From Ophiodon elongatus (Eukaryota; Chordata; Actinopteri; Perciformes; Hexagrammidae), in assembly GCA_016806645.1 (NCBI GenBank), contig JACSYO010000694.1, positions 347,001-411,000 on the forward strand: a stretch of DNA of 64,000 nucleotides, written 5' to 3'. Of this stretch, positions 13,605 to 27,725 are shown piece after piece. Under the pieces are notes generated by a model. That model was not told where the DNA came from. It was given only the letters and a program-made list of their open reading frames with translations, and made no database searches. The position numbers and the translations under genes are program-made. Each line of letters starts with the position of its first letter. Positions within the stretch are counted from its first letter, which is position 1.

Positions 13605-14345
13605 TATTACATTAAATTTCATTTAGCAGACGCTTTTATCCAAAACGACTTACAATAAGTGCATTCAACCATGAGAGTTCAAACACAGAACAACAAGAAT
13701 CAAGAAAGTACAATTTCCTCAAGAAAGCCAAACTACCAAATGCCATTTAAGTGCTACTTTTTTAAATACATGTTTATTCAAGATACAGTCGTAAGAGATG
13801 TCTTTTTAGTTTGCGATGGAAGATGTAGAGATTTTCTGCTGTCCTGATGTCATTGGGGAGCTCATTTCACCATTTAGGAGCCAGGACAGCAAACAGTCGT
13901 GATGTTGTTGAGTGTTTAGCTCGCAGTGACGGAGCTACAAGCCGCTTAGCAGATGCAGAGCGGAGTGAGCGGGCTGGGGTGTAAGGTTTGACCATGTCCT
14001 GGATGTAGACTGGACCCCATCTGTTCGCAGCATGGTACGCAAGTACCAATGTTTTGAAACGGATGGGGGCAGCCACCGGTAACCAGTGAAGGGAGCGGAG
14101 TAGTGTGGGTACATTTAGGAGGTTAAAGACCAGTTGAGCTGCTGCATTCTGGATGAGCTGCAGAGGTCGGATGGCACTAGCAGGTAGACCTGCCAGGAGG
14201 GAGTTACAGTAGTCTAGGTGTGAGACGACCAGAGCCCGTACCAGAACCTGTGCCACCTTCTGGGTGAGAAGGGGACGTATTCTCCTGATGTTGTGCTGCA
14301 TGTACCGACAGGAATGTGTTGTTGCAGTGATGACGGCATATTTCA
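13605..14345 (-). pseudogene. L2/Maui-like LINE, 3' end of ORF2 plus tail
   Basis: Conceptual minus-strand translation gives a near-continuous C-terminal RT region of an L2-clade retrotransposon. The landmarks in order are SCRYMQHNIRRIRPLL, VSHLDYCNSLLAGLP, LQLIQNAAAQLVFNL, SLHWLPVAAPIRFKTLVLAY, and then, past a stop, NELPNDIRTAE and RHLLRLYLE. Family members carry a second Trp after APKW. Here that codon is TGA (plus positions 13867-13869), a single in-frame nonsense change. Beyond it the frame stays open to TAA at 13774-13776. The element's 3' end carries the conserved teleost LINE tail containing AGTCGTTTTGGATAAAAGC on the minus strand (about 13628-13650). The copy is 5'-truncated near 14345 and lacks the catalytic domains, so it cannot move by itself. 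Confidence 0.93.
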
Positions 14346-17300
14346 GCCGTCATGCTTTAAACATTGAGTTTTCTTAGGCGCTAATTGAAATTGATGTTTG
14401 TATTCCCAGATTGACTCAAATGAGGTTGCATCAACATGACAGACGCACCAGCCTATATGCATGTATAGTAGAAATGGTAATGTGTGAGGAGGGAGGAGGA
14501 TAGACAGAGCTGATTAAATGTTACATCAGCATTACATGGCGAGTCAACAGCTAAGGAAGTTATGATGCGTAAATGTAAAAAAAAAAAGGGAACAATGATA
14601 TACTTATGCAGCCTTATCACTTCAGTACAGATACTTAATGCAAGTTATACCAAAGTTTCGTCTTCATAGCTCAAAGAAAACAGGAATTAAATATAAGGAG
14701 GTATTGCTTTCTATCGGAAGGGCCCAACGTTTTAGTTGGAGAGTAAACACTGAAACATTGACGTATGAGGCTGCCTGACATCAGTTGTTCATCTGACATT
14801 TTGAAAATGAGAGTCTCATAATGTCAGTGGCAGACTGTAACTTCTAGATTTCGTTTGCAACTCTATTAAAGTCCCTCATATCTCGTCATCTCGGTTCCTG
14901 AATTGGAATAAGGACAAAGTGTGTTTGCGCTCGCAATGCCTGTGTGACAGCGGGAGAGAGCAAACAATTTAGGAGTGCTTATGCTACGGCCAAATTATAA
15001 CTGATGTTAAGTTTGATGAATTATGTGCACTGGGTCTTTGAGCGAGCCCAGATCCCGACCCCCATGCTAACCAGCCATCTAAATTTGCCTATAATTTACT
15101 TGGTTAGACAAGCAGCAAAAACTGCAGGAGTCGCACAAGGGGAGGGGCAGTGAAAATCATCAAGGACACATCCACAGGAAGAGGGAGGAGGATGTGATGA
15201 AGATGAAAGAGGAAAAGGAAGAGGCAGCCATCGGGTCTGAAGTAGGCTTCGGTTTTACAAGTACAAAGAACAAGGTCTACTGCGGTAAATAAACATATTT
15301 CAGTCGTGCAATAAGACTGAAAGACAACCCCATGATATAAATAGAAAATGTCAGCGGCTGAAGCCTGCTGAAAATATTAATTGTCAGTGCTTCCCAAAGC
15401 TTTCCAGCACACCCAAAATGAGCAAACACAATATTAATTGTAGCCAACTTCACTGCAGTGATGAAAGTCTGTTTACAGATTCCTGGAGTCGATAATTGGC
15501 TAAGTTGCTTATCAATATATTATAAAATGTTGATCCACATAAAATACTGGCTTCAAACATTAGTTATTTCTCATAAGACAAGTATCAAGTAAGTAGCACA
15601 GCAACAAGGATGTAGGGAGGAGGTTTATATTAGGGAGACTTTGAACTTTATTTTTAGTGTGAGAGAATTTTCCAATGAATTGTCAGTCGTCACAACTATG
15701 CATTTCCATATGAGGTGCACAGGCAGAGCATAGAAATAAGTTTTCTCAGAGTTACAGATTTATTTTGTCTAGAAAGTCTGAGTCCTTCTTATTGAATCGT
15801 ACTGCAATAACTATTTTGTCATGTTTGTTATACTCAAAAATTATATTAAAATAGATAATATTATTACAACTAGTGCTATTGTTAATAATTATCATAACCA
15901 CAATAACGATAGTAACCTATTGCAACTCCAGATTGTGAGAGTATAGGTGTAGCCCTCAAAGAGCTGTCTCTATTTGGTTTATCCCAATAATGAAGAAATT
16001 ATTCACCCGTTTTTGTAAGGCTCCCCTTACGTCCGTACTTACGACATAAAACAGCCGGGCGACCATAGTTCTGCTCCCAATTTAGACCATAAATTATTTA
16101 GCATTAGTATCTGGAACGGAGGGGCCCACAGCTTAGAGGGCTACGTCTATACTCATAGAATTTGGAGTTACAATACGTGACTAAGGTTCGGTATCGTATA
16201 GGCTTCGCCCTGGACACGCAGACCACATACACCAGTTTCCAAACACTATATGTTAAGGCTAACAAGGCAGGGGGACACTGACTCTGCCATGGTTAACATC
16301 ATGACAGCGCTGTGGAGAGAAAAGGGGTTGAGTGATGTTGTACTCAGAGCACACAGCTGTGCAGATGTCTGCCTCTCTCATCCCTCTCAGGAGGGCCATG
16401 GATGAGGATAAAGCTCTGGTGGAGTCTACTTTGTTGTGTTTACAGTATTTTCAACACTTATAAATAAGTAACTAATTAACTAACTAATAATTTCATCCAT
16501 GAACTTCTGCACTAAAGACATTTTACACAATAACTGAAGACTGTAGCAGCAAATCTCCTCGCCTGAGGATACTGACTTAAGATGCGGGGGCATTTATTTT
16601 GTATATCTATTTAACTTTTCCTTTATAAGGAGTCATTTTGACCTTAAAACGTTACATGTTGTCGCTTTAGTAGAACAAAACTTTTAACATAAGAACATGA
16701 AATTAACTAACAAAAGATATCAAAATCGGAGTCTTCAAATAATAATAAAAATGGCTGATGCAATGTGTAGCTGCTGTTATTGTTTAACTTGGCAAACAAG
16801 ACAACCTTTTCTAAATGTGAGTAAGATGAATAAAAATGTGTTATTTTTAGATGTACCCGCAATGAGATATGTCTAACCTTTATATATTGCAGGAAATGAT
16901 GAAAAGCAAATGCTCTTAGACATATTTGCCAAAATCAGGACTTCAGTAGTCGCCATCATAAGTGGTTTATGATGGCGGTGCAGTGTTCTAGCCTTTGTGT
17001 TGTGCTAAAAGACACAACTGGTCGCCTACCAGCATGGAGGCACAAACAGGCACATTCAATATCTGCTTTCAGATACAGCATCCAACAGTTAGGTCAGCCA
17101 GGCAAATGGTGTTTGGGTCACATGCTTTTAATGTTTGTTATGTCTGTGTGTGTTGTGGAAGACAACTTATGAGAGTAGTGCGACATACTGTCTCCTAGGA
17201 ATGCTGTTGCAAAGAGAGAGAAGACAAGACTTTGTTTGCCGAGGAAGGAATGAAGAAATTGCTTACTTTCACTGAAAGTGTTATGTTTGACATAAACAAA

Positions 17301-20300
17301 CTCATCTAACTCAGTGCTGAACCAGCCATGCCAAATTATTGCTGAAGGCAGTCCATTAATATTACATGATAGATGGTGTAAAATGTTGTGACCAGGGTTA
17401 ACAGAACTAAAATCAATATTTTGCACCTGCTCTTAGAAGCTGTGCAACTTGAAGGGCACTCTCTGCTGCAGTATGTTGTATATCATGTAGTTATTATTTA
17501 AAAAGAATAATAAAAACTGTACTTTCAAAAGCTTTAGGTCAAGATATATTTATTATATATTAATTTATATATTTAGAGGTATTCCTATACTTTGATATTG
17601 TTCTTTTTCAGGTCTTAAATATATATATACACATAACATATTTGAGAAGTCCAGATTTTATAAGCAGCATTTTAATGGTCTGTAAAATTGTGAGTGGTAT
17701 TCTTAATTTGCCCTTTTTTTTTAATTGAAAATCTATTTTCTTATTGGACATTTGTTGTCTGTCTGCAAGGCTCAGGCATTTAAACAATAAATCTGCGGGA
17801 TGGCAATGATGCATTTCTGTATTGATTTAGATTACAAAGAGTACCGATGTGGATTGAAAGATGCCATGTCATTTTGTTTAACTTTTTTGTTGGGTAAATG
17901 CCGTGTTGCTTCATTAAATTGGCATTATTTGCTGCATTCTGATTTGAATCAAGACTTAAAATGTATTTATTCTCCAAGATTTATAAATTGAGAACTGCCA
18001 CTGAAACTAATTTGAGTACGTGAACTGAATTGGTTGTTACATGCTTTAAATTTTGCCGTGTATCATAATTTGTCGATACTAATTTGTTGCCAATCACGTG
18101 TCATAGATAAATACATTAACACTTTAGCTACTTTTTAAAAATGCACTCAGTGTCAGACCCAGAATGCAAAACACTCCACTTGTAATTCATATCCAGAGTT
18201 TGTTAAGGGCTTATACATTTTGCAGGTGCAGTCTACAGAATCCCTTGATGATTAGCCTTAAAAAAATAAAATGGATGATTGATTTTAAAAACAACTCATC
18301 ACTTACGAAGAGACTGAGAACATTAAATAGCTCTGCTCATGCTTTATGCAAGAAAACTATCCTTCAAGACAGATACTATTTGATTGTACAAAGTCCAGTG
18401 TATGTGTTTGCAAGAAAGCACTTTTACCAAATTGTTAAATGTGAGTAAATAGAAAGACGTTTAAAAAGCTCTTTAAATTGTTTTTTACTGGCATTGTGTG
18501 CACTGTATTATACTTCTAACAATGTTTCTCTAACCATGTGTTCCACGTTATTTAACCATCAGATTAATCTACTGTATCCAAAATTAGAGACGCCAGCCAA
18601 GAAGCAAAACAATTTAGAATTTCAGCCATAAAGGTCATAAAACAAAATCTTAGTTTGTCACATAACGAGATGTCCAACGCCAGGATCCAGGTAAATTCTG
18701 GAGAGCGAGCATGATTTCAGTGGTTCAAGAATCCTGAAACTCTTTGCCGTCGTCTTATTTGTAGGGGAAATCTCACTTTGGGGCAACTCTGTGGTCCAAA
18801 AAGACAAGGGGGTCCCAGATCTTAACGGGGGGGCCTCAGTGGGTCCTATAAGGATGCTGTAGGCTGGTCAAGCTTACAGACTGCAAACCTTGTGTGAACT
18901 GAGTGAACTTGGAAATAGAAACTTGGTCTTGTACAAAACAAAATAAGTCAAGGTCAGAAACGTTTTTTGATCTTCAGAATAAACAAATTCTTCAAAGCTA
19001 TATGGCTGCATTCACCTCGGGGGATAAACACAGATTCCCTCAGTGAATCCTATCCAGGGGGAGAGTTTGAATTGATATAATTTGAAGATTTTTCTTTTTT
19101 TTTTCTTCCAGTGATCAGACGGTGGAGCATTTCTGCCAAAAGAATGTGCTAAAGTAGCTGACTGCCATTATCAGACAATACTAAACACTTAATGATGTTA
19201 TGGTGCATCAAGGTTGTAAGCTTTTACTTGTTCCCTTAATTGCTATCCTCAAATGGACTCTGTCAGGTATAATTTTCTTAATATAACACAGTAAGACATA
19301 GAAGGAGAATCAGCAGTAGAAAGGGTCACCTCCCTGTCCTTAGTGAAAAATAGCTACATTTAAATCTGCTCTTTTTAATATGAAGAGCAAACGGAGAAAG
19401 GACTTGTCTTTCATGATAATACTAGCTGATAGTATCACTGATGTATTCAGAAAGCCTACAGGGCATAGCTTGTGAACGCTCACACTAAATACGATTACAA
19501 CTAGGTAAAAACAAAACAAAAATGCTCAACAACATGAATATTCCATCACCGCTGCTGATTCTAAGAGTATTGAATTCATTTTTTAGGAGTTGCATTAAAT
19601 TTGCACATATTTTCCGAGGTAGTGACATGGATATTCTTCATAAAATGCTCGAAGTGAATGTGATATAAAAGAAAATGATTTCAATCTATGTTGATCCACC
19701 ATGATTTAGTGTGTGACAGATTGGAAAAAGGCTCACAGCGTTCTTCATAACCTGTGAGTGGGAAACAATTGGCACACAGAAAGAAATGCTACTCTACTCC
19801 AAGCTTATGGCTCAGCCAAGACACTTGGGAATGGTGTCTGTATACACTCCAGGGCATGTCTCTATTGACGTGGCAGTTGGAAGGTGAATTTGAACCAAAA
19901 TTATTTGAGAATCTAAAGGGAATAGCTTTGAATCGACCCCCAAGAGAAAAAGAGACGGGGATCATGATTTGGCAGGCTGCTGTCTGCTGGACTGAAAGAC
20001 ATATTATCTTTTCCTCTCATCTATTTCAGCCACACAGTTTTCTACCACTTTGGTGAAGATGATGTTGACAACATGAATGATATAAATGCAGCAAACTGAG
20101 TTATCAGTGCTATAGTATTGATTATATGAGCTTGCTATATCCCATTTCTTTCTCACCCATATTTTCCATCAAGCTAATATTTATATAGACTTATAAAGGC
20201 CAGGGAAAAATAAAACATGGTGTTGCTTCTATGTTACTGTTATGAGGGAATTTCTGTTGTAATTAATGCAGATTAATGATAGTAAATTTAACATTTAAAA

Positions 20301-20642
20301 TTTGGAACATACATCCTGTATACTGTATCTCCTTCAGACGCATCCTAACTTTTTCTACTCTCTAGTAACAAGGAAATTAATTAGTTTCAACCTTGAGTCC
20401 ATCTGAAGCTTTGTCAAATATACACACTGAATGCAATGCAAACTGACACACTCTCAAAAGGTACTGGACAATGAGTTGGCAAAACATATAAATAAAAAAA
20501 GCACTAGCTCTTCAAAGTTACAAGATACAAGATTGGAAGCATTTCTTTCACAACGTTGTAAGTCTGTATGGCGTTTTCAGCTGTAACGGTCGTATGAGAG
20601 CAGTGCAGATCAGCAGCCTTGAGCTAACTAGTGGGTCACGGT
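14346..20642. other. Unassigned noncoding stretch
   Basis: Long AT-rich stretch. Purine-rich mirror-like sequence lies near 15140-15240. A CpG-richer patch at 16010-16230 begins with a 6-bp hairpin GTAAGG/CCTTAC (16015-16030) and may be an old DNA-transposon piece that I cannot classify. No frame has recognisable protein content. G-runs near 18806-18832 are short. Confidence 0.5.
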
Positions 20643-20684
20643 CACATGCACTAACATGCACTAACATGCACTAACATGCACTAA
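20643..20684. repeat. 10-bp tandem repeat, four copies
   Basis: The unit CATGCACTAA is repeated four times perfectly, flanked upstream by GGTCACGGTCA. It is a small minisatellite and no function is evident. Confidence 0.95.
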
Positions 20685-23600
20685 AACTGACTGATGTGAC
20701 CAATAAGTCAACCTTGACTTTTTGTTTCACACGAGACATGCAAAAGCAGGCTCCTTATTAAAGAGTCATGTGTTCGTTTGAGCCATCCACCACCCTTCCC
20801 GTCCACTCTAAGCAGAGTAACACATATTTCATATTCCGTCAGTTGCTCTGAGCGTCTAAAAATGATGAACGTGGGTTTACAAATGAGTTAGTTGAAAGCC
20901 CATTAGATGGGTGCCTCTGTGTGTCAGTATCGGACGCCAAGTGGCACTTACCAACCTGTTGGTATTTGACAAGTTGAGAGTGAGACTGGGTTACTGTTTT
21001 AGTTCTTTAATTTTTGTAATTTTGCCACTACAAAAGCAAAGAGACATAAGTTCACTTCTCACAACATTGTGAGTTATTTGCTTTGAAAAAGTGAAAAACA
21101 AATACAGAGTATAGCACATTTCTTTCTTCCAAATTAAATATTTATTTAGTGAGAATAATTAATTTGCAACTTTAGCTGCATAATGAGTTGAAAGTTGTTA
21201 CTCGATTGGGAGAAACACTGAATGAATTACATTTCACATAACTGATCTCTCTCTATTTATTTCTGTCAGCTTTGGTAAGATGCATAATCTGTGTGTTAGA
21301 CCATCATCACATCTATTGAATTGCACTGAATGAGAGACAGCAATAGATTGAATGTGTGAATATATAAGTGTTGTTTAAACACAGTTCTTGACATTCAGCA
21401 GTGCACTCTAAATTAATTTACCAGTTTGAAGAACAGGACGAGGGAAAACAGGATCCAAAGATTCCATATTTTTTTGCTCCAGTATTCAAAATGTATCGTT
21501 GTAGAATTCAAATGCCCTTTAGTAACGACAACACTTGAGAGAAAAACATTGTGCAGTGGAAGGTGCTATTTTGAGAAAGCAAAAATGACCCTGACAATGA
21601 CGAGTACATGACGTCTTTTACAGTATCTCTTTGCTTTTCAGAGGCCTGCATCCACTGTCATGCAATGCTTAGGGCTGAGAAGAATGCAAAAGTAAAGCGT
21701 CAATCTAAAATATCTGAAAAAGTTTAGCATCCTAGAGTGTGTGATCACAAACTCAAAGGGCAGAAGTGGCAGGAGATGCAGTCATTATAAGTGCAGAAAG
21801 ACAGAAAATAGGAAAATGCTATTAAAATAATCCCAAACAGTACATACTGCATGCTTACTATTTGGAGTTATTGTAATATAAGTTCCTCACAATACAATAT
21901 TTACATTGCATTAGGTGATTACAATATATTTCAAGAGTCTCACTAAAACAAATGAAAAGCGATTATGCAGATAGTTTGAGAAAGCAATTTTATGTCTCCT
22001 TTCGTGGTGGTAAAGAGCACTCTGTTGTTTTACATGTGTATGAGTATTGCTCTTCTGGTTAAATATTGGTTCAAGTCAAATAGTTATCAACAGTTATCTC
22101 CACATTTTTGTCAGAAATAAAGTCAGCAAAATAAAGTGCTCAAAGCCTTGCACTTTCATTATAAAGGTGACTGAGCAGCTACAGGATATTTATCTGTAAC
22201 CTAAAGGTGACAACAGCAAGGCAACCTGCCAACCACTTCTTTCTATTTTCAACCACACTATTAAAAATGTCCCGATAACAGGGCTGCTGGGAGGATATCA
22301 GCTATGTGATCCGGTGATTTCAGGAGGGAGAGAGGACATAAAATGAAAATAAAAAGACCGGAGGAAAGTGGAGAAGACAGACAAGAGTGTATGAAAGGTA
22401 GGTGCACAGAGGTCTTTAACGCTGTTCATACAGAAATACGACTCAGGCAGATTATATCAGTGTAGGATGTAAGTGCGATTTTGGTGTGATTTATGTGAGG
22501 GTGGAAACTAAGCTTCCATAAGTCCTGTTCAGAAATCTCAAAAAAAGAAATCATTTTAAAGGACTTTTCTATGAGTAGAAACCAACTTTTTACATATTTC
22601 TCAACTTCCTGTTTTAGTACTACGTCTGAGGATCTTAAAAAATGGCAATGCCAGTACCAATACTAGTACCTTTAAAGGGATAGCACTATCAATAGAGTAC
22701 TTTGTTTGATACCCATCATGTGAATGAAAACTGAGTGTGTCCCACTGGCTAGCTAGCTGATTGGCCAGAGAGAATCGTCAGTAGAACACGATACATCCTG
22801 CACAAACCTGACATTTATACATCGCCAAACCACCATAGTGACCGCTGTTTGTTTATTCACTCGACCCAGATTTTAAATGGCCTTTAGTCTCGTGCTTATT
22901 GTTGATCATCCCACAGTAGTATTTGCACTCCGTGATTTATCTGCATTGCTTTTGTGTTGTTAGATTTGGGCCTCTGTCATTTAAAAAACATCTCGTGCAG
23001 ATGGGCAAAGTGCTATGTATGCAAAACGTAGGCTGACCAATCTCTCTCTATTTTATGTCATATAGTCATGAAGTTTGACAACGTTTATGCTGAGTTCAGT
23101 CAGAGTAAATCTGGAAATTTATTTCAGAAGAATTTGACCCACAGAGTTCTGACAGCAGGCTGAAACTGGGGAAATTAACACCTGTCAAAGAGTTAAAACG
23201 ACAAAGTGATCTTTTTCCAAATCCAAAAACTAAAACTCATCAAACTACATGATGAGCTGCATGGCACAAGAGATAATGAATGGACTGACAATTATATCTA
23301 TTGAGAGGATCACAGCTGGGGATGTAGATATAATGGAATTTGTGAGGACTCTGTACAATGCCCTGCTCGTCGCTGAGTGACTGCTTTCCTAAGGGGCTTT
23401 GTGGTTCATAAGTGACCGCTGTGCCAACCTGTTAAAGCCCATTTCTATGCTGGGTTTCTACCGACTGTGTTTTTGAAGGCTTGAGCAAAACTGTTGCACG
23501 AAACTGCAACATAACTTGTATATAACAAATTTGCTGTGGTTAAAAATCCTGCTTTTGGGTATAGCTTTGTGTCTGATGGGATGTTCCTGTTACCAATACA

Positions 23601-25498
23601 TTAAACTCACTTTATGAACGTTATCAGTAAAAAGATATTTGTATAAAATCGATGAAAGATAAATAATAAAAAATAACGGTCATGTCTAATTATAAGAGGC
23701 GCCACTCCTTTAAGAAAACCTAGCAAGTATTTAACACAGAAGGACACATTTTTTTCCATGCCAGCTTCCACTCATTATTACACATATTTGAACCTTTTTC
23801 TCCTCATGTATTTCATTCTGTTCTTGGCCACTAATTGGACAGGATACCAAAATTTAGAGTTTGTCCAGGCAGATAATTGGTCAGAAGTCTGCAGTCTGTG
23901 CCAAATATTTCCTTAATAGAAATGGAAGTTAAAGTAGTGGCACAAAAATGAAAAATGAGAAACAAAGAGGACAGCATGAGCTTCGTGGTGTGATGTCAGA
24001 CAGTATTTTGCAACAGAAGTGGAGTGTAAAGTGAAAACCTTCTTTCTTGTGTCCTCTGTCTTTCTTGGTAGATTGCTTCAGGCCAATGAATTAGCTCTGG
24101 TCTGTTCTCTGATTGGGGGTTTCTCAAACGTAGACACAGAGATTTGGTTTGATCAGAGCCAAGTGATGCATCCAGACCAAAGAAAGACAGCTTCTTCAGT
24201 GCCCAGCCTTTCTATGACCATATGTGCTGCATTATTGCTCTCAGTCAAGGACGTGTCTGGCCAAACGCCTCCTCTTGGCACAGCTAAGTCCTGTTGCTGC
24301 CTGCCAGGTACACAATTGGACAACAAGAGATGGCAAATGGCCACTGACGAATGATAGTCTCCAACATATGCTATGTGAGATAGGTGGCTTTCAGTCCTGG
24401 GAAATGACAAAACATGTATTTAGTTATTTCACCACCAATCCTATTGGCAATTCAGCTGTATTTTAGTAGTGCAAATAATTTAAGAATAACACTATATCTA
24501 TTATAGTAGAGCATGTACGCATCCCTGCAGAAAATCATTCACCTGCAAAGCTATCACAGTCCACACTAATCAGACAGATGTGGGTGGATATCCTGTCAGA
24601 CACAGTTTATTCTTCAGCTAATTACTGTCATGGACAGAACATGATGAGTGGGCTGTTACTCTTCTAACGGTAGGTGATCTGACTCATGTGTCCCATCATC
24701 TGTTCAACACTCAGTCTATCTATCCTGTCACATCTTTGCATCTTTGTATGTGTTGGTATTTTGACTGAATCAATTAATTTAACCGTCTTTATAGTAAATA
24801 AATCGAGTCCACAAACTCATTTTCTAGATTGCAAGAAAACAAATGATCTCCAATGTAAATAATTAAATAATCAGTGAGGATGACATGCAAGCATTTAACA
24901 GTGAGATTGATTTTCAGAAGCTCCAAATGCTTTTTCTCAGTGGGGGCTGTGCCTCTGTTGTTGGAATAGACAGCAACAGTCAGCAGGGGGGACGAGAGAC
25001 GGGCATGTGAAGATATGAAATGTCACCATAAGGAAAGAACGAAATGAGGCCATTAGAGACAACCTACCCAAAGGCCCACCGACTCCTATCAGATGGCTGG
25101 AGAAAGGTTATTGAAAAGTTCAGAAGAACACTTTCCTGAAGGCAAAAATATGGCTGACGAGCTACTGGTCTCTGATGCCTTGTGCTTGTTAGCTCAAATA
25201 TCTTTTGAGACTGATATAGGATCTGATTTGCTGCCGTCTTTAGAGGGGAATCTGTACAACTGAAACCAGATCAGGCTCACCAAACTCTGTGTTCATTATC
25301 CAGTCAGCACTGCCATCCACACTGGGTCAGGTCACATGAATAAATAGAGCCACGATTTAATGGGAGCTGAATGCCTGAATATTACTAGAAAGTACCAAAG
25401 CAATTGAGTTTGAGCATTCCAAGACAGTAAACTTTGCTCCAAACAAAAGGTAATTATACCTAATTTCTATAAACACGAACGGAGCCCTTTACTGACCT
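20685..25498. other. Unassigned stretch with one possible repeat patch
   Basis: Mostly unique-looking AT-rich sequence. The interval 22590-23030 begins with paired CCAGTACCAATACTAGTACC-type sequence and looks like a dispersed fish element. I see no ends, domains or terminal repeats to confirm it. A 111-codon plus-strand frame at 24019-24354 has no recognisable domain. Confidence 0.4.
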
Positions 25499-25906
25499 CT
25501 ATGGGTAATACTCTCCTCCAATCATGAGCATGCATTCGCCCACTGGCAGCAGCCCATCTATAGCAGTAGATATCCTGCACAGCTGGTCATCAAAGAACAC
25601 GGGAACATGTAGGTGTATCATGCCCAGATGGGGGGTCAGGTGCATTACAAACACACCATCCTTCTTACTAGTCATTTTTTGTGTTGAGTGTTCAGACGGC
25701 ATAAATCTCGCACTAACCACATAAACTCCTCCTGTTGTTGTGGCAGGGGGCTACTCTTCTGCAAGTTGATCACAAACCTCAACTTGGTTAGGTGGAAGAT
25801 CAATTGGTACACTAGCAAAACACCCAAACTGTTAGCAGCTGCCACCAGCGTGCATTCAGCTAAGGCCAGAATCAAAAATACTAAAAATATTAGTTGTGAA
25901 GTCTGA
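25499..25906 (-). pseudogene. Possible DIRS-like retroelement RT fragment
   Basis: A minus-strand frame (25672-25875) reads FHLTKLRFVINLQKSSPLPQ followed by QQEEFMWLVRDL. This resembles the RT segment just after the catalytic motif in tyrosine-recombinase retroelements of the DIRS group, with the typical form HL..LGF.iN..KS.L.P.Q..FLGL. Upstream residues LILALAE fit the end of that motif region, but the Asp-Asp pair is not preserved. The next minus frame (25499-25720) lies in another register. It is hydrophobic, ends GGEYYP, and I cannot place it. No recombinase or terminal repeat was found. A chance resemblance remains possible. Confidence 0.4.
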
Positions 25907-27539
25907 GATGCATTGCGGCCACAATTTAGCTGAGAAAGATGTGTTTAAAAAAACATTTATGTTTGGCGAAAATGAGGAAAAACACAATGTACAATCTACA
26001 AGCATAAACATCTACCTCAGTTGATGTACCCACATCGGTTGGGTACAAATGAGACTCACAGCTGGGCTGCAAATGAAACCAGATGTTCACTGTCATTGGG
26101 GACAGACAGTGCTGTCCAAGCCAAACTAATATGCATACTGTGACTGAAAAGAAGAGAAGTGTATCAGAAGACATGTTAATGTATGTGGAAGTTATGGCAG
26201 GTTTCAATTCTATATTTAAAAGTTTTGGTGGTGGCGCTTCAATTTTGTTTAGAAATGGATCATGGAATAACAATGAAAAAGCATACAACTAGGTTTTCAT
26301 ATGTGTGTCTGTATGTAATTTAGCTAGTGCACAGAATGTAGTTAAATCATCTCATGGGTTGGTTTGAATTATGTCCTCACGCCCTCATTCTCAAAGAGTT
26401 CCTTATCTGGCTTACACAGAGGATTTGGTATTAGACCTTTTCCCTACAGACAACTGTATGCTAATGTCGTGCATGTTACAACCATGCAGAGGAAAACGTA
26501 GTGGAGGGCGAAGGAAAAGCAGATCCAATGCATTGACCTCCGCACGCTGTGTCATACACTCAATTTCGTTCAGCCACTTTCACCTCCCATCCTTCATTCC
26601 CTCCTCGAGCAGGCATTTCATTAGGAGCGGAACTCCAATTCATTTTTTGAGGTGACTCTCCTCTGAGCACTGATTTCTTATTCCTGACTGCTGAGTGACT
26701 GCTGCTCCACATTTAATAATTCATGAAATGCAAAACTCAGAGACAAAATGGAATTGTTTATCTGCATGTCGTTCATGCCACACAACTGTTAAGCCATGAG
26801 AACCTAACCATGTCATGTCAGTTGTGAAGTATTAAATGTTAAAGAGCACCGCTTTGATCAGGTACATATGCAATTTGTCTTGTGACCTTGACGCAGACAT
26901 ATACACACAACAAAGATCAGTATTTTATGTAAACAATCATTGTTGTTTGTTGCATACCATACGGTATTCAGATGCACTCTGAATATTTTAAATAAAGCAT
27001 GAATATATTTCATACACTGGGTCGAGGCAGAAGTGTGCTTCACTGAATAAAAAGCCTTTGACGAGTGCTCAACCAAAAATAACAATCTTATAAGAAAAAA
27101 GCACTAGACCCACTTAAAAAAGAGAAAGTTGATGGAAAAATATGAGTCACTGCTGATATATCTCTGCTTCAACCTTCACAAGTGTATGAAATGTCTAACA
27201 AGGTCAAGGAAGGTAATCTCAACAGGTGTGTGTAATCATGGTAATTAGTGAAAAAATGTCCTTGTGCTTTAACACAGAATATATTGTGACCTGTCACAGC
27301 AAGAGGTCACATATGTAACAAATTACAATAATGACAGCTCGTTTGCATTTATGAATGACGGTAAGTCATGCCAGTAAACCAGCAAGCACTAAGCCCTAGA
27401 ACATTGATTCCCTGTCAGGGCTACTTACCTGGGGGTACTTATGCAGTTGCCAGGGGTTACAGGGAAATTATGAATTTGTGAAATTTACAATCAGCAGCCA
27501 GCTGCCCATAAATCTGTTAGTTCACAACATGTCGCAATA
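25907..27539. other. Unassigned noncoding stretch
   Basis: AT-rich sequence. Open frames at 25926-26288 (minus) and 26371-26655 (plus) lack recognisable domains and are not called. Confidence 0.5.
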
Positions 27540-27725
27540 GCGCGTAAATAGTTGAAAACAATATCAATAAATTGTTGAAATGAAAGTAAAAGTGTGGAAT
27601 AAACAGATAAAGAGTTTAAACATATAGCATAAAGTAATGAATAAACAGTTGAAATAGCTAAAAAGTCATGAAAGACCAGTAGAAATAGTTAAATGTTATG
27701 AATAGACAACATTAATAAACTACCA
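27540..27725. repeat. Degenerate AT-rich tandem repeat
   Basis: Loosely repeated phrases such as GAATAAACAG, GAAATAGCTAAA, GAAATAGTTAAA and TGAATAGACAAC recur about every 35-60 bases. They suggest an eroded tandem array or a slippage-prone repeat tail. Unit boundaries are uncertain. Confidence 0.5.

Noticed and set aside
24019..24354. 111-codon plus-strand frame as a gene
   Set aside because: No recognisable domain. Overlapping frames of similar length occur on the other strand, as expected by chance.
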